Shown here: in pieces, positions 23,164 to 33,021 of the stretch
Layout: every line of letters starts with the position of its first letter
Numbering within the stretch: the stretch's first letter is position 1
Assembly: GCF_001653235.2 (NCBI RefSeq)
Contig: NC_035794.1
Location: forward strand, 4,154,001 to 4,218,000
Source of the DNA: Pochonia chlamydosporia 170
Taxonomy: Eukaryota > Ascomycota > Sordariomycetes > Hypocreales > Clavicipitaceae
Direction: 5' to 3'
Length of the DNA: 64,000 bases
Made by a program: the position numbers and the translations under genes
Notes under the pieces: model-generated
What the model saw: the letters and a program-made list of their open reading frames with translations, nothing else
What the model was told of the DNA's origin: nothing
The model's database searches: none

Positions 23164-24699
23164 TCAATCAATCTCTCCAACGCGGGCCGCCTTGTCGCCC
23201 AGCCAGTCCTCGCGCTCATAGAAGCGAAACACGAGGTCATAATCTTCAAAATCATGAACAATACGGTCCACACGGCGGTATCCGCGGACAGGATCAACGA
23301 GTCGCTGCATAGAAAGGCTCTTGAAAGTGCCATCGCCCATGCCATAAGGGTTGGCGCTGCGACCCTTGGCCTCGAACAAGGTGACGCTGAATCGACCAGG
23401 GCGGAAGATGTTGACCACGTGCTCGATAATCTCGGCAGTGTTGCGACCCTTTTGCCCACCTGGGACATTGGTTTCGAACGACGCAAAGGAGAAGCCTGGC
23501 TCAGGGGTAACGTGCACGGTGAAGTAGTGCGTTGCTCCAGGCTTTTCACCTTCGCCAGATGGTGGAGCGGGAACGACGCCGTTCGCAGAGAATCCACAGG
23601 GGCTGAAAAGATACGAGTCCACTCGAGCATCAGGATAAACAGAGGTGGGATAAACATCGTTCAAACCACAGTTTTCGGAGACGACAGAGCCAAGCGCGTG
23701 ACCTTCGGTTGTCAGCTCCTCAGTAACTTCGGCTTTGCCAGCTTCGAAATCACCATCGTCGCAATGTCCAAACACGTCGATTTCCTCAGGGCTGTTGGCA
23801 AAGCACCCAAGGCTGTCTTGGGCCTTCTTGCGCGCGTCTTTCGCCTCAGCAGCAAACTTGTCGCTCGCGACCGCACTCGCGTGTGACAAATAGAACTGCT
23901 TGGCGTTTTCAGGATCAAGATCGGTCATGAGAATCTCTAGGGTTTCATCATTCTGACTGTAGGAACCACCAGCAGAGCTGCCGCCATCAGAGGAGATCGT
24001 GGTGGCGGGAGTTGGCTGACAATTGATCTCCGAGTCCGGAGTGAGAGGAGGAGTCAGTGTCTGGTTTGGTGAGGTGATATAGAGATACCAATGGTCCCCG
24101 TTCATCTTGCCAACCATGTATGCGCTGCCACCTCCTTCGAGCGTATCATCCAAGTACTTAACCTCCTGCTTCCAGCTCCGGTGAGGCCCTTTCTGCTGGT
24201 CAGGGAACAAAAAATTCTTGCGACTGTAAAACACGCGGTATGGCGTAGCCGCAGCTCGCACGTCGTTGACCGAGTTTGCATTGTGGAAGGGGAATCCAGC
24301 ATTGACAGCTGCAATGTGAAGCAAACGCTGAAGGCCAAGAAGCAGGGTAGTTGTTCCGCAGGTCTTGAGAATGAGTTTGTGTGGGAAAACAAACATGCTC
24401 GACTCGGAGAGCAAATAGGCATCGACATCGTCGGACTCGAGAACAGACAAGATTTTGCAGTTGACCATGTCCAACATGCTGACCCATGTGTCCGCAGGGA
24501 CACTCTTCAAACCATTGGGTGCAGCGGAGGCAGGCAAAGCCGTGGGGCTGGATGCAAACCACACCTCTAGCAGCTTCTCGGGCCCTTCAAAGGCATTGCT
24601 GGAATCCAGATCCGCAGCGACATCATGATTGATTGTCAAATGCGGTGTAGCCGAAGACGGAGAAAATGTATAATTCTTTGGCACCGAAAGGTTGACCAT
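23164..24699 (-). CDS. SPE2: S-adenosylmethionine decarboxylase proenzyme
   Basis: Intronless, 511 residues from ATG 24699. Motifs match the eukaryotic pyruvoyl enzyme: FEGPEKLLEVWF (residues 37-48), the self-cleavage site SESSMFVFPH with E99-S100 expected to split into beta chain and pyruvoyl alpha chain, and catalytic Cys114 in LKTCGTTTLL. Reaction: AdoMet to decarboxylated AdoMet, the aminopropyl donor for spermidine. Acts in the cytosol. It is longer than the yeast and animal enzymes, mainly through a Ser/Thr/Asp-rich insertion around residues 230-270 that is common in filamentous fungi. No ATG was found on this strand for about 490 bp upstream, so a start-proximal regulatory uORF like that of mammals is not apparent unless an intron intervenes. 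Confidence 0.95.
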   Translation of the reverse strand: MVNLSVPKNYTFSPSSATPHLTINHDVAADLDSSNAFEGPEKLLEVWFASSPTALPASAAPNGLKSVPADTWVSMLDMVNCKILSVLESDDVDAYLLSESSMFVFPHKLILKTCGTTTLLLGLQRLLHIAAVNAGFPFHNANSVNDVRAAATPYRVFYSRKNFLFPDQQKGPHRSWKQEVKYLDDTLEGGGSAYMVGKMNGDHWYLYITSPNQTLTPPLTPDSEINCQPTPATTISSDGGSSAGGSYSQNDETLEILMTDLDPENAKQFYLSHASAVASDKFAAEAKDARKKAQDSLGCFANSPEEIDVFGHCDDGDFEAGKAEVTEELTTEGHALGSVVSENCGLNDVYPTSVYPDARVDSYLFSPCGFSANGVVPAPPSGEGEKPGATHYFTVHVTPEPGFSFASFETNVPGGQKGRNTAEIIEHVVNIFRPGRFSVTLFEAKGRSANPYGMGDGTFKSLSMQRLVDPVRGYRRVDRIVHDFEDYDLVFRFYEREDWLGDKAARVGEID

Positions 24700-27434
24700 A
24701 ATTAAGTGCTCACTCTGTGGAGGAGTGAGAACCGCACGAAGCCGAAATCTGACGTCGATGGCGAGCAAGGGGAATAGGTTCAGTTCCCCGTGTAAGACCC
24801 GAAGACGAGTTGGGTATGGATGAAGCTTGTTGCCTCTATCTTGCGTATGTCTTTGCCCGCTAGGCAGAGTCCGCGGAGCACTAGCTGCCGCTCAAACAGA
24901 CCTTGCGGTGTCTGTCTGAGAGAGTAGGCCCACAGGAAGTGGTTGTACCAGAGATGCTGGCGTAGCCAGCAGCAATGAGTCTTATAGAAGAGTCGCTAAC
25001 GTCTCTTGGAGGACGTTAAGGAGGTCGAAAGCGGAGGGAGTGAAGAAACAACTTCTGTGACAGAATGTTGGATGGTCGAGCCGCAGTCCGATACCCGTAG
25101 GAAAGTACCGGAGCTAGCAGACTGAAATATCTGCTTTAAGATCGGGTAGATGGATAAGATGAAAGTGTAGAAATAGCGTAAGCTAAATTGACTTCATATG
25201 TCGAGAATGTCTGCTTGTAAGGGGGTGCTATCGAGGCCTGAGAACGAACAGATTAGCACTCAGTGTGTGTGTGTGTGCGAACGCGCAGTCGGTGTGGTCA
25301 CTGGGTCGCCAGACCAGAGTAGAAGAAAGCGTTCAATGAGACAAGAGGGACAGCTGAAATGGAAGCTCAAGTGTGTGCATACTTGGATGGTCGAGAGAAG
25401 AGGAAACGCAATGGATCAGTCGAACGCATAGAATGCGGTAAAAAAAAAGTTGTGTGAGAGGGGTTTGGGTTCGCGAAGAATCGGGTTCGCCGCGCAGAAG
25501 TGAGAAGTGACTTCCGCCGACGAAGACTAAAAGTTGGTATGCGGTCGCAAACAACCCATAGATGGTGCTGGAACAACGTTCCCAAGGTCAATGCAATTGA
25601 AAAAGTATAATGTCGAAGAAAGTATGTGGTCGTGTGCGTGGAAAGGTCGAGGAACGAGAAGGAAGCCGTCGCCTAAGTGGATATTGACCGTGGTCGAAAG
25701 TGGAGGGAGGTGACAGATTTTTTTCTTGGATGTTTTTCTTCAGCAAACCCCTCGTTTGGCTGTGGTTGTGGTGTGGTTGTGGTTCTGGCCTGCTCCTTCC
25801 TTCGGCCTTCGCCCGCTAAACCAGATTCATCTAGCACTTGCCCTGTACAAGTGGGTAATTGAAAGAATGCCTGGTGAGATTGACTAAAGTCAAGTACCAG
25901 ACCGGCTGATGACGTATGGCAACAGCTTCCTCGTTGGGCAGATTTCGCCAACGGAAGACAGTAAATGAAAAATAAGATGGACAGGAGAGCGAAAGGGGGC
26001 GAGACCAATTCGGTTGCTACATTTTATAAGTGACTGCGGCAAGCAAAGTTTTTGGATAATTTACGAGTCCTAAAGTTTGAATTTCAACTCGTGGAAGTGA
26101 CAAGCCTAGTGTACCAGACTTTTGTGTGCATCAGTACATGCATGTGCTGTTGTCCTTAATGTTCCACGCTCTCGACTTGAATTTGCTCATGTTGTATGCT
26201 CAGCGGGCTACAGCCACCATCACCAGCGGCAGGAACTGGACTGATGGTTTGTGACTGTGACATTGCACTTGTTTTCAACTTGAAAAGGATGACAACTGCA
26301 GGTCTTGCATATTTAGCCCCCATGTTACTCCAAGCTGACCTTGACACTGTGGTGTGGCTTTTTCCAAGCAGCTGATGCGCGGGTCGCGGCCGTTTTCGCT
26401 CCTGTACCTGGAGATTCTTCATGGTTTAGGTTCCGCGTTCCGCATCTCCATCTGACAAGCATACTCTGTGCTCATGAACACAATGGGCGCAAACACAAAG
26501 GCAGAGGTGCATCTTGAACTTCCTTGTCACTAAGATTGGTACTTCCTCGTTCCCAAACCAAAGTTTGGTCACTCTCACGAGTCTTAAAGTGAATTTGATC
26601 GGTAGGCGCATTATAACCATTTATTTTTCAAGGAGAATTTTTGTCTCAATTGTGGTTTGCGATCAAGCTAGGCGATGCGTCAATCCTACCAAACGGTACT
26701 GTGCATGTGCAAGACGGTGCATAGAGCCGATGTAAACCTTGGAGTAACCGACGAAACGTTCTAAGCTGACATCTGGTACATGTACCTAGGTACCTAGTGG
26801 TGAGGACTCTTACCAGACTTTTGTATGCCGTCCATTTCAGTGGTCAGATTCCCTGATTCTGGCGAATGTTTCATTATCTACCTATCTAAGTAGGTAAATT
26901 CAGTGACTTTGCATATCGTGGAGCAAGGGCCACCGAATGTAACTTTCCGATGGACTCTTTGCATTTGGCCGCAAAGCAGCACCATTTGCCGATACTTAAG
27001 TACCTAGGTAGGAGGTGAATCATGATCAGGGACACAGGCGAGGTACTCAATGTTCCATCTCGTCTCTCTGTGGCCAGGTGGGTCGTGGACCCTTTGGGCC
27101 TCATGTGCTGATGCCCAGCCAGTCTGATGGAGGGACCTAGGGAGTGACCGCCCTCACTTTAACTGTCTGGTCCTGAGGCTTGCTGCTGCATGTTTTTCGT
27201 GCCTGAAAATCCCCACTGGTTTTGGTCTCTGAATTCTTCCACTGGCAGGTTGTGTCACCTCGCGACGCCGTAAAAGCTTCATCGGAAAGACGATGGTGTA
27301 CTCAGGGTGCTCATCCAGAGGTGTGAGAGTTGGGGTACGCATTTCAAAGTTTGAGGCGACCATTTGGGCCAGCTAGTGTCTTAGTAGTGCATGTAAGAAC
27401 ATCGAATAGCTGACGGACTGGTGGAGTGTCGCCG
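24700..27434. other. Intergenic, 2.7 kb
   Basis: The left part is the promoter and leader of the AdoMet decarboxylase gene on the minus strand. It contains a short GT microsatellite (GTGTGTGTGTGTG, near 25264) and a GGTTGTGGTTG-type stretch near 25765. No coding region is supported. Three TACCTAGGTA-type palindromes occur at 26783-27010. Confidence 0.5.
26783..27010. repeat. Cluster of TACCTAGGTA-type palindromes
   Basis: TACCTAGGTACCTAG at 26783-26797, TACCTA...TAGGTA around 26879-26896 and TACCTAGGTA at 27001-27010. A further copy, GGTACCTAGGTAC, is at 16923-16935. All contain the 6-bp core CCTAGG or its half TAGGTA. Function unknown; they may be binding sites or dispersed short palindromes common in related genomes. 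Confidence 0.6.
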
Positions 27435-28446
27435 TCAGCCTTGGGTCAATATTTTGGTTGTGAGAGAGTTTGTGATGTCTTTAAACACATGCGACAGTGC
27501 GCAGTGCTTGTATTTATCAACCAGATTGCCACTGCCGTGTGCATCCTGGCAATTGCCATCATCTTCTTCATGCGATGATATGTCGTTCCCGTTGATTTGC
27601 GTCCCCACAGGATACTGGGGTCGGCGGCCTTCTTCAAGCAGAGCAATAAACTGCGCATCCATCGGCACGGTTCCCAAGAATGGGACTTTGAATTCCTCCG
27701 CCATGGTACGGCCACCCCCGGAACCAAAGATGTCAGTGCACTCGGAGCAGTGCGGGCAGACATAGCCGCTCATATTTTCGACTACGCCAAGCACGCGTAT
27801 GCCAGTCTTGAAGCAAAAGTTGAGTTCCTTTCGAACATCGGACGTTGAGACGGCTTGCGGGGTCGTCACAACAACAGCGCCTGCAACTTGGGCAGGAAGG
27901 GCCTCGCTCTGCAACGTTTCAGCAAGAGATATGTGCTCGTCACTTGTTCCAGGTGGTGTATCGATGAGCAGGTAATCCGTTTCGTCCCAGAGAACATCAC
28001 GGATAAACTGCCGAATCATGGCTGTCTTCTTTGGCCCTCTCCACACCACGGCATCACCTCGCTTGGGAAGCAGAAAACCCAAGCTCATGGCGTGCAGGCT
28101 ACCGACACCGGTGCTTGGGTCTTTTTCGTGAACGGGAACTGGAGCCCACCCTCCCGGAACTTGAGTGACTTTTGATTCTTCAATGGACAACATGCGAGGA
28201 ATAGATGGTCCCGTGAGGTCAGCATCGAGAATGCCTACAGAATGGCCTGCCTGTGACAGCGAAAGGGCTAGTTGCGTGGTCACAGAAGACTTGCCCACGC
28301 CGCCCTTGCCGGATAAAACCTGAAACGCCGTGAGACGTTAGCAAAGAATCCTCGTACTCGCATAAGCGCGGCTGGAAAGTCCGGCTTGGGTAACTTTGCA
28401 GAGTGCGGCTTACCAGCACAATATGCTTGACCTTCTCAAGGCCCAT
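27435..28446 (-). CDS. CFD1: Cytosolic Fe-S cluster assembly ATPase Cfd1 (Nubp2)
   Basis: Exon 1 is only 11 codons (28446-28414). A 94-bp intron (GTAAGC...TTTCAG, phase 0) precedes exon 2 (28319-27435). Together 305 residues. The junction recreates the deviant Walker [11 protein letters not shown] (residues 14-23) of the MRP/Nbp35 ATPases. DxD ([12 protein letters not shown]), the switch TPPGTSDEH and the C-terminal CPHCSEC motif that binds the bridging [4Fe-4S] cluster are present. There is no N-terminal four-cysteine segment, which marks Cfd1 rather than Nbp35. Role: forms the Cfd1-Nbp35 scaffold that assembles Fe-S clusters for cytosolic and nuclear proteins. Confidence 0.94.
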
Positions 28447-29862
28447 GCTGCCGGTATCAGTTGCACTGACCAAACGGGGCACACTGATGACTCGAGCGAG
28501 ATAAATGTCGCTGCAATTCTGCGAAACCAGCCCCGAGAATCAGCGGTGTATGAAGGCTATGAGGATGAGAGGACAAACGGAAAGAATACGAAGAGGCCAG
28601 TGTTGTGCGTTGAATGGTTGCGCAGGTATGGGTTGAATGAACGGATGAAATAAATGAGGACCAGATCTTGATTAGCAAGCAGCAAGTGGATGTCTTGTCT
28701 GTGGGTCGAGATTTTCAACCAGTGTGAAGGTGCATGTTGTCAATCGGGGCACCAGACTGGGAAGTCGCGACCCAGTCCAGCCAACCAGAGCCTGGGCCGA
28801 TGACCGGCGAGGTGAATTGGCAGTAGCACAGCCAGCGACGGCGCTGGGGGAACAACATTGACATTCAATGTTGACATTTGGAGGCCCAGTGCCACCAGTT
28901 AACATCCAGATGTCCAGTCCAGTCAATGCTGTAGCGCATGGATCACCTGTATTTACAGCTGTCTCGCACCTAAAATAGTACCCAGCTGACTTCAATGTTC
29001 AATGTTCCATCAAGATGTCATTGTTCAACCGTCTGGTTGACCATTGACATTGAATGCCAACTGGTCAATGTCATGTGCAAGTTGGCATATGCAGACATGC
29101 ACCCACCAGCCCAGACAGCTCCGGGCTCGGCCATCGACGTCATTTTCAAAGTCAATGCCAACATTGGAACTATTCACCCGACATGGATGGCTTCAAGTCT
29201 TTGGGTAGTCAACATCAAACAATGAACCCCGTGACCAGACATTCCTAACTTCACATGTTAAACCACTCATCACGATACTGTACTATGTCTCAGTGATATG
29301 ATCCATTGCCTGCTTGAGCGCCAAACTGTTGCAATCTAGTGGTGACAGCAAAGTTCAATGTCGGCGCTATGACGGCTCCTCGGCTTTGCGTTTGATGTCT
29401 TTTTGACTGAGACCTACATTGTGGACAACTTGGCCCTATTATTCTCATTGCAGCCAAAGGTCAGACATTTCCCGGGCTTCAGATAGGGACATCTCCGCTT
29501 AGAAATCCGAGATTAGGTCAACAGATTTGTCCACTTTGCCATTAACAGGATTCCGTATATTCGCTGGAAATACATATATATCGTTCCTAGATTCATGCCA
29601 TGTCATACACTCTTCTCACACATAGCCCCTACAGCCAACGCCGAACCGGCAACAGTTGCACCATGCAACCCATGTCGACCATACTCTTTCCCAATTTTGT
29701 TTCCCAATGATGCAATCAAGTACAATCCCAACTCCATATATGCTGTGGTATCTTAAACACCTGTCCTTCTCATCGCCATGTCGTATGCAGCCAGCTTGAT
29801 CAAACAGTGTGACGTATCTCGTCGCCGTCATTTCGCATCCTTCAAACTCGAACTACCGTCTC
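28447..29862. other. Intergenic, 1.4 kb, with a hexamer-rich block
   Basis: No gene supported. The notable content is the TCAATG/CATTGA array annotated separately at 28854-29361. Confidence 0.55.
28854..29361. repeat. Dense TCAATG(TT)/CATTGA array
   Basis: At least nine copies of TCAATG or its complement in about 510 bp: the inverted pair 28854-28861 / 28865-28872, then 28923, overlapping direct copies at 28992 and 28999, 29042, 29048, 29065, 29152 and 29355. Chance predicts about 0.25. Several extend to TCAATGTT or CATTGACATT. Neither flanking gene overlaps it. Confidence 0.7.
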
Positions 29863-30873
29863 TCATGAGGTACTTCCCTCGGAATCGAATTTAACTAGAT
29901 CCCGGGGAAATGAAATAATTGATCCTTGCCGGCTGTCGTGTCCTAGGAGCTCTCCCTGCGGCACCGACGCCACGGGTTGTGTAAACCTTACAATAGGACC
30001 ACCGTCCACGGTGAAGCCGATGAATTCAGCCTGCACTTCGGAGCACTTGTCCTCGTCGCTCGAGTTTTCGATTGTGTTTCTAGACCGGACAGCGTTTGTT
30101 AGATTTGAGATGGAAACGAAGCGGCGCAGACAAACTGGCTCGAATACTTACGCTTGACTGATCCTCGGGCCCTGATCGCTGGCCGACCTGCTCGAGGATC
30201 TCTGTCGCATTTTCTTTATTCTCTTCTTTGTGCATTCATGAACGAGGTACAAAAGCCCTGCAACCACAAGAACGGGTGTTCCCAACGCCAGAGCCCAGGG
30301 CCTAGATGTTTGGTTAGCTTTGCGTTGATGGTCATGGCACATATGCGCTGACAATGAACTCACGGGTGCTTGCGGTTTCGTAAGTTGTGGCCCAAAGTAA
30401 GAATGATTCCCACAATTGCAATCAATGAGCCAACCTGAAGCATGGTCCATGTCGACCAGTACAGTGTTATCAGGTCCTCTCCATCACAAAATTGCAAGGC
30501 AAGAAGGGAGTAGGCCTCCATGACGACAATTGTAGTTGAAACAGCTACGCATCCGAAACAGATAAAGATGTAGGTGCGGAGTACTTTTCTCCGCTTGTAT
30601 GAATTTTGGTCTAGATTTTCTATTGCTTTTTGAGCTCTTAAGAGGTTCCCGTGGTTAGTTTACAGCCCGCGAATGGATAGTGTTGATGGCGGCAAGGCCG
30701 CAGCCTTGGCAAGAAACATACTTTGTAAATATCCATGATCCGAAGAACAGCACCAATAAATTTGATACAAAAAGCGTCCAGTAAATGACCATAAAATGCT
30801 GTCGGTCTAAATGAGACGCAAACTGTGCATATTTTTCGCACAGATGGGGGTCAACATAGAGCGGCGCCGTCAT
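29863..30873 (-). CDS. Unrecognised four-helix membrane protein
   Basis: Four exons: 30873-30722, 30636-30364, 30301-30152 and 30079-29863, with introns of 85, 62 and 72 bp (GTATGT...TTAAG, GTGAGT...TCTAG, GTAAGT...TCTAG). All phases agree, giving 263 residues. Hydrophobic segments sit at about 29-48 (VIYWTLFVSNLLVLFFGSWI), 70-97 (after KVLRT), 108-132 (around LIAIVGIILTL) and 142-163 (WALALGTPVLVVAGLL). A basic cytosolic-looking stretch (KKRIKKMRQR) follows the last helix, and the final 90 residues are hydrophilic and acidic. I recognise no family. The consistent reading across three introns and the helix pattern support a real gene. Confidence 0.75.
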
Positions 30874-31366
30874 AGTTGCTGCTATTGGGGTGTGTACATG
30901 GAGAGCCCGATGATGAAGGATCAAAAGCTCGGCAGAAACTATGCAACTTAAGTAGGAACAATAGTATTTGACGAAAACACCGAATGCTTGCCAATATAGG
31001 AAATATGTTCTCAGACGCAAGCTCTCAACTCGTTGTCACGATGAAAAGCCGGGGAGCGGGCTCGGCGGGAACAGACGGATTAGGGCTCTTAAATGTACCA
31101 CTTGTTTGTGCAGACCCCAGGTTGGTATCTGCCCTCACTCATGTAGTATCAGACAGGGTGAAACATAATCCAATCAAGGAACAATGCTTCATCAAGCAAT
31201 CATGACGCGCAAGCCATCATACGCGCAGTCTTGCACAGCATGCCGCCAAGACCGGGTTGTCTCTGTTGGCGAAAGCCCAACAGTGGGTTAACCGACAAGG
31301 GATACAACCCGGGGGTCTAGGGAAATAGGAAAATAGGGCTAAGAAAGTGAATAGACTACCCCAGTT

Positions 31367-31379
31367 GGGGGGGGGGGGG
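31367..31379. repeat. Homopolymer of 13 G
   Basis: Uninterrupted G run directly seen, followed by TAATTC. Length is liable to sequencing or assembly error. Confidence 0.9.
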
Positions 31380-32145
31380 TAATTCTTTGTTTGGAATGCT
31401 TAAGCTGTAAGCTATGATCACTTTGGCCTCTTTCGTCTAACACTTGACCATTACCTGGATTTTTGGAACATTGTCGCCACTTTGAATCATGCAAAAAAGA
31501 AAATAAAAAAGCAAGACTCTGTCTGACTAGCCACATGGCCAGGAGTTGAATATGGCATCAAATTTGCCCTTGTTCATCTTGGAGATTTGCAATATTCCGC
31601 CATGGGTAGCGGATGGAGGCCGTTGAAGACGAACAAGCACGACCCAATAACTAATCCATGTGAACTCCGTATTGGCTGCCTAGGGCCTGTCGCCAAGGCT
31701 TGTCAGGATGTGCCGAAGTAATGGGATAGCTCACTACCGGGGGCTGTAAGTACCAGCTAACTCAAGTTGAAATGCGAAATGACAAGTTTGGGCTTGGCAT
31801 GCTGTCTATCCTAGCAACCCAGTGGCTATGATCAACCCAATTGTGTGGCCAAGGCGCTTGCTACTCGCAGCCCGAGTATCCGGCTGGTTTGCTTGGGGGC
31901 TGAGTACGGAGTGCAGTACAGTACCAACTGCGAAGAACGATACCAAACAGAGATTATCAATGGCTGTCGATCCTCTCCCTGCCGAGGGTCGCCGTGTTGG
32001 GTTGGTTGTTGGGTGTTGGACGAATGTCCGCTCCGAAGCACAGCACATGAAGGGGCTTACATCCCGGGCGCCGGCGGCGGACACAGCGGACACAGCCATC
32101 TGTACGCTTTATGCCGTATCTAATAAATCTCACGCAGATCTGAGA

Positions 32146-32568
32146 TCACACCTCTCCGACCAAGATTCGCCGCGCCAATATGCTTAATTTAGCCTCGTGC
32201 CTTGGACTATTGACAAAGCCGTCATGCACAATGACACAGGGCTTTTCCGAGAGGCGGTGATCTACCATTACTAAACTCAACCGCAAGTTCTCCAGAGGAT
32301 TAATAATTTCCATTGATGAGTTTTGTAAGTAGGCCTCATTCCATGTATTTGAGATCACACAGACAAGATGCAAAGCACGCGCCAGCTGGAGGATTTTGTA
32401 AGTCCGGGTCTCTGAGACATTGTCTAACAACCAAGCCTCAACAGCGCCCGTGCCAAGACCATAGAGATAAGAGTTTTCATCCATGTTCGGGTCAATACGG
32501 GGGTGAGGGCTCCGGACGTAGTATGTTACCGAGTGCCAGGACACTCTGTCGCTCTGTCCGTGGGTCAT
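32146..32568 (-). CDS. Doubtful hypothetical ORF
   Basis: From ATG 32568 it would encode 140 residues of mixed, protein-like composition (for example SYLYGLGTGAVEAW and RLSLVMVDHRLSEKPC), more balanced than the neighbouring random frames. It has no recognised domain. The frame has no ATG further upstream before a TGA, so this could also be an isolated exon or a gene remnant. It lies alone in a 2-kb spacer. Confidence 0.25.
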   Translation of the reverse strand: MTHGQSDRVSWHSVTYYVRSPHPRIDPNMDENSYLYGLGTGAVEAWLLDNVSETRTYKILQLARALHLVCVISNTWNEAYLQNSSMEIINPLENLRLSLVMVDHRLSEKPCVIVHDGFVNSPRHEAKLSILARRILVGEV

Positions 32569-33021
32569 GAGCAGGCAGATCGTGAGCTGTATTGCGAGTT
32601 TTTCCACCTCTTTTGGTCATAAGGAAGGCAGAGCGGCTTACTACGGGATCAGCACATCAACGTTCCGGCTGGAAACCTTATCTTTCCCCAATCAGACGGA
32701 ATACGGAGTACATAATGCACAGCTCCCGCTGAATACGCTCAGACCTCGCTTATTGACAAGGCGGGCCATGTGTCAGCACATAATACAAGATCCCAGGTGT
32801 TGCTCAGTAGGCGAAATAACATGAAAGGTCACCTGATGCATGAAGAACCAGACCAAGCGACGGTCTTGCGTGCTCTGTACTCCATACTCCTGAGTAGTAC
32901 TCCGGACGCTGCGTCAGGGAGGCCAGGGAGGCATGGTCGGTTTACTCCTCTTGGTCACCAAGACACGACGGTTGAATAAGACACGAAGTGAAACCAAGAA
33001 AACGTTATTCTTTGCATTTTG

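Larger units (their letters stand above)
30874..33021. other. Intergenic, 2.1 kb
   Basis: Contains a 13-base G run and one weak minus-strand reading frame, both listed separately. Nothing else is recognised. Confidence 0.5.

Noticed and set aside
23140..23886. 248-residue plus-strand open frame
   Set aside because: Antisense to the AdoMet decarboxylase gene, whose motifs are unmistakable on the other strand.
25190..25200. Four-codon upstream frame before the AdoMet decarboxylase gene (minus strand)
   Set aside because: About 500 bp from the start and too short to distinguish from chance, although regulatory uORFs are known for this enzyme in animals and plants.
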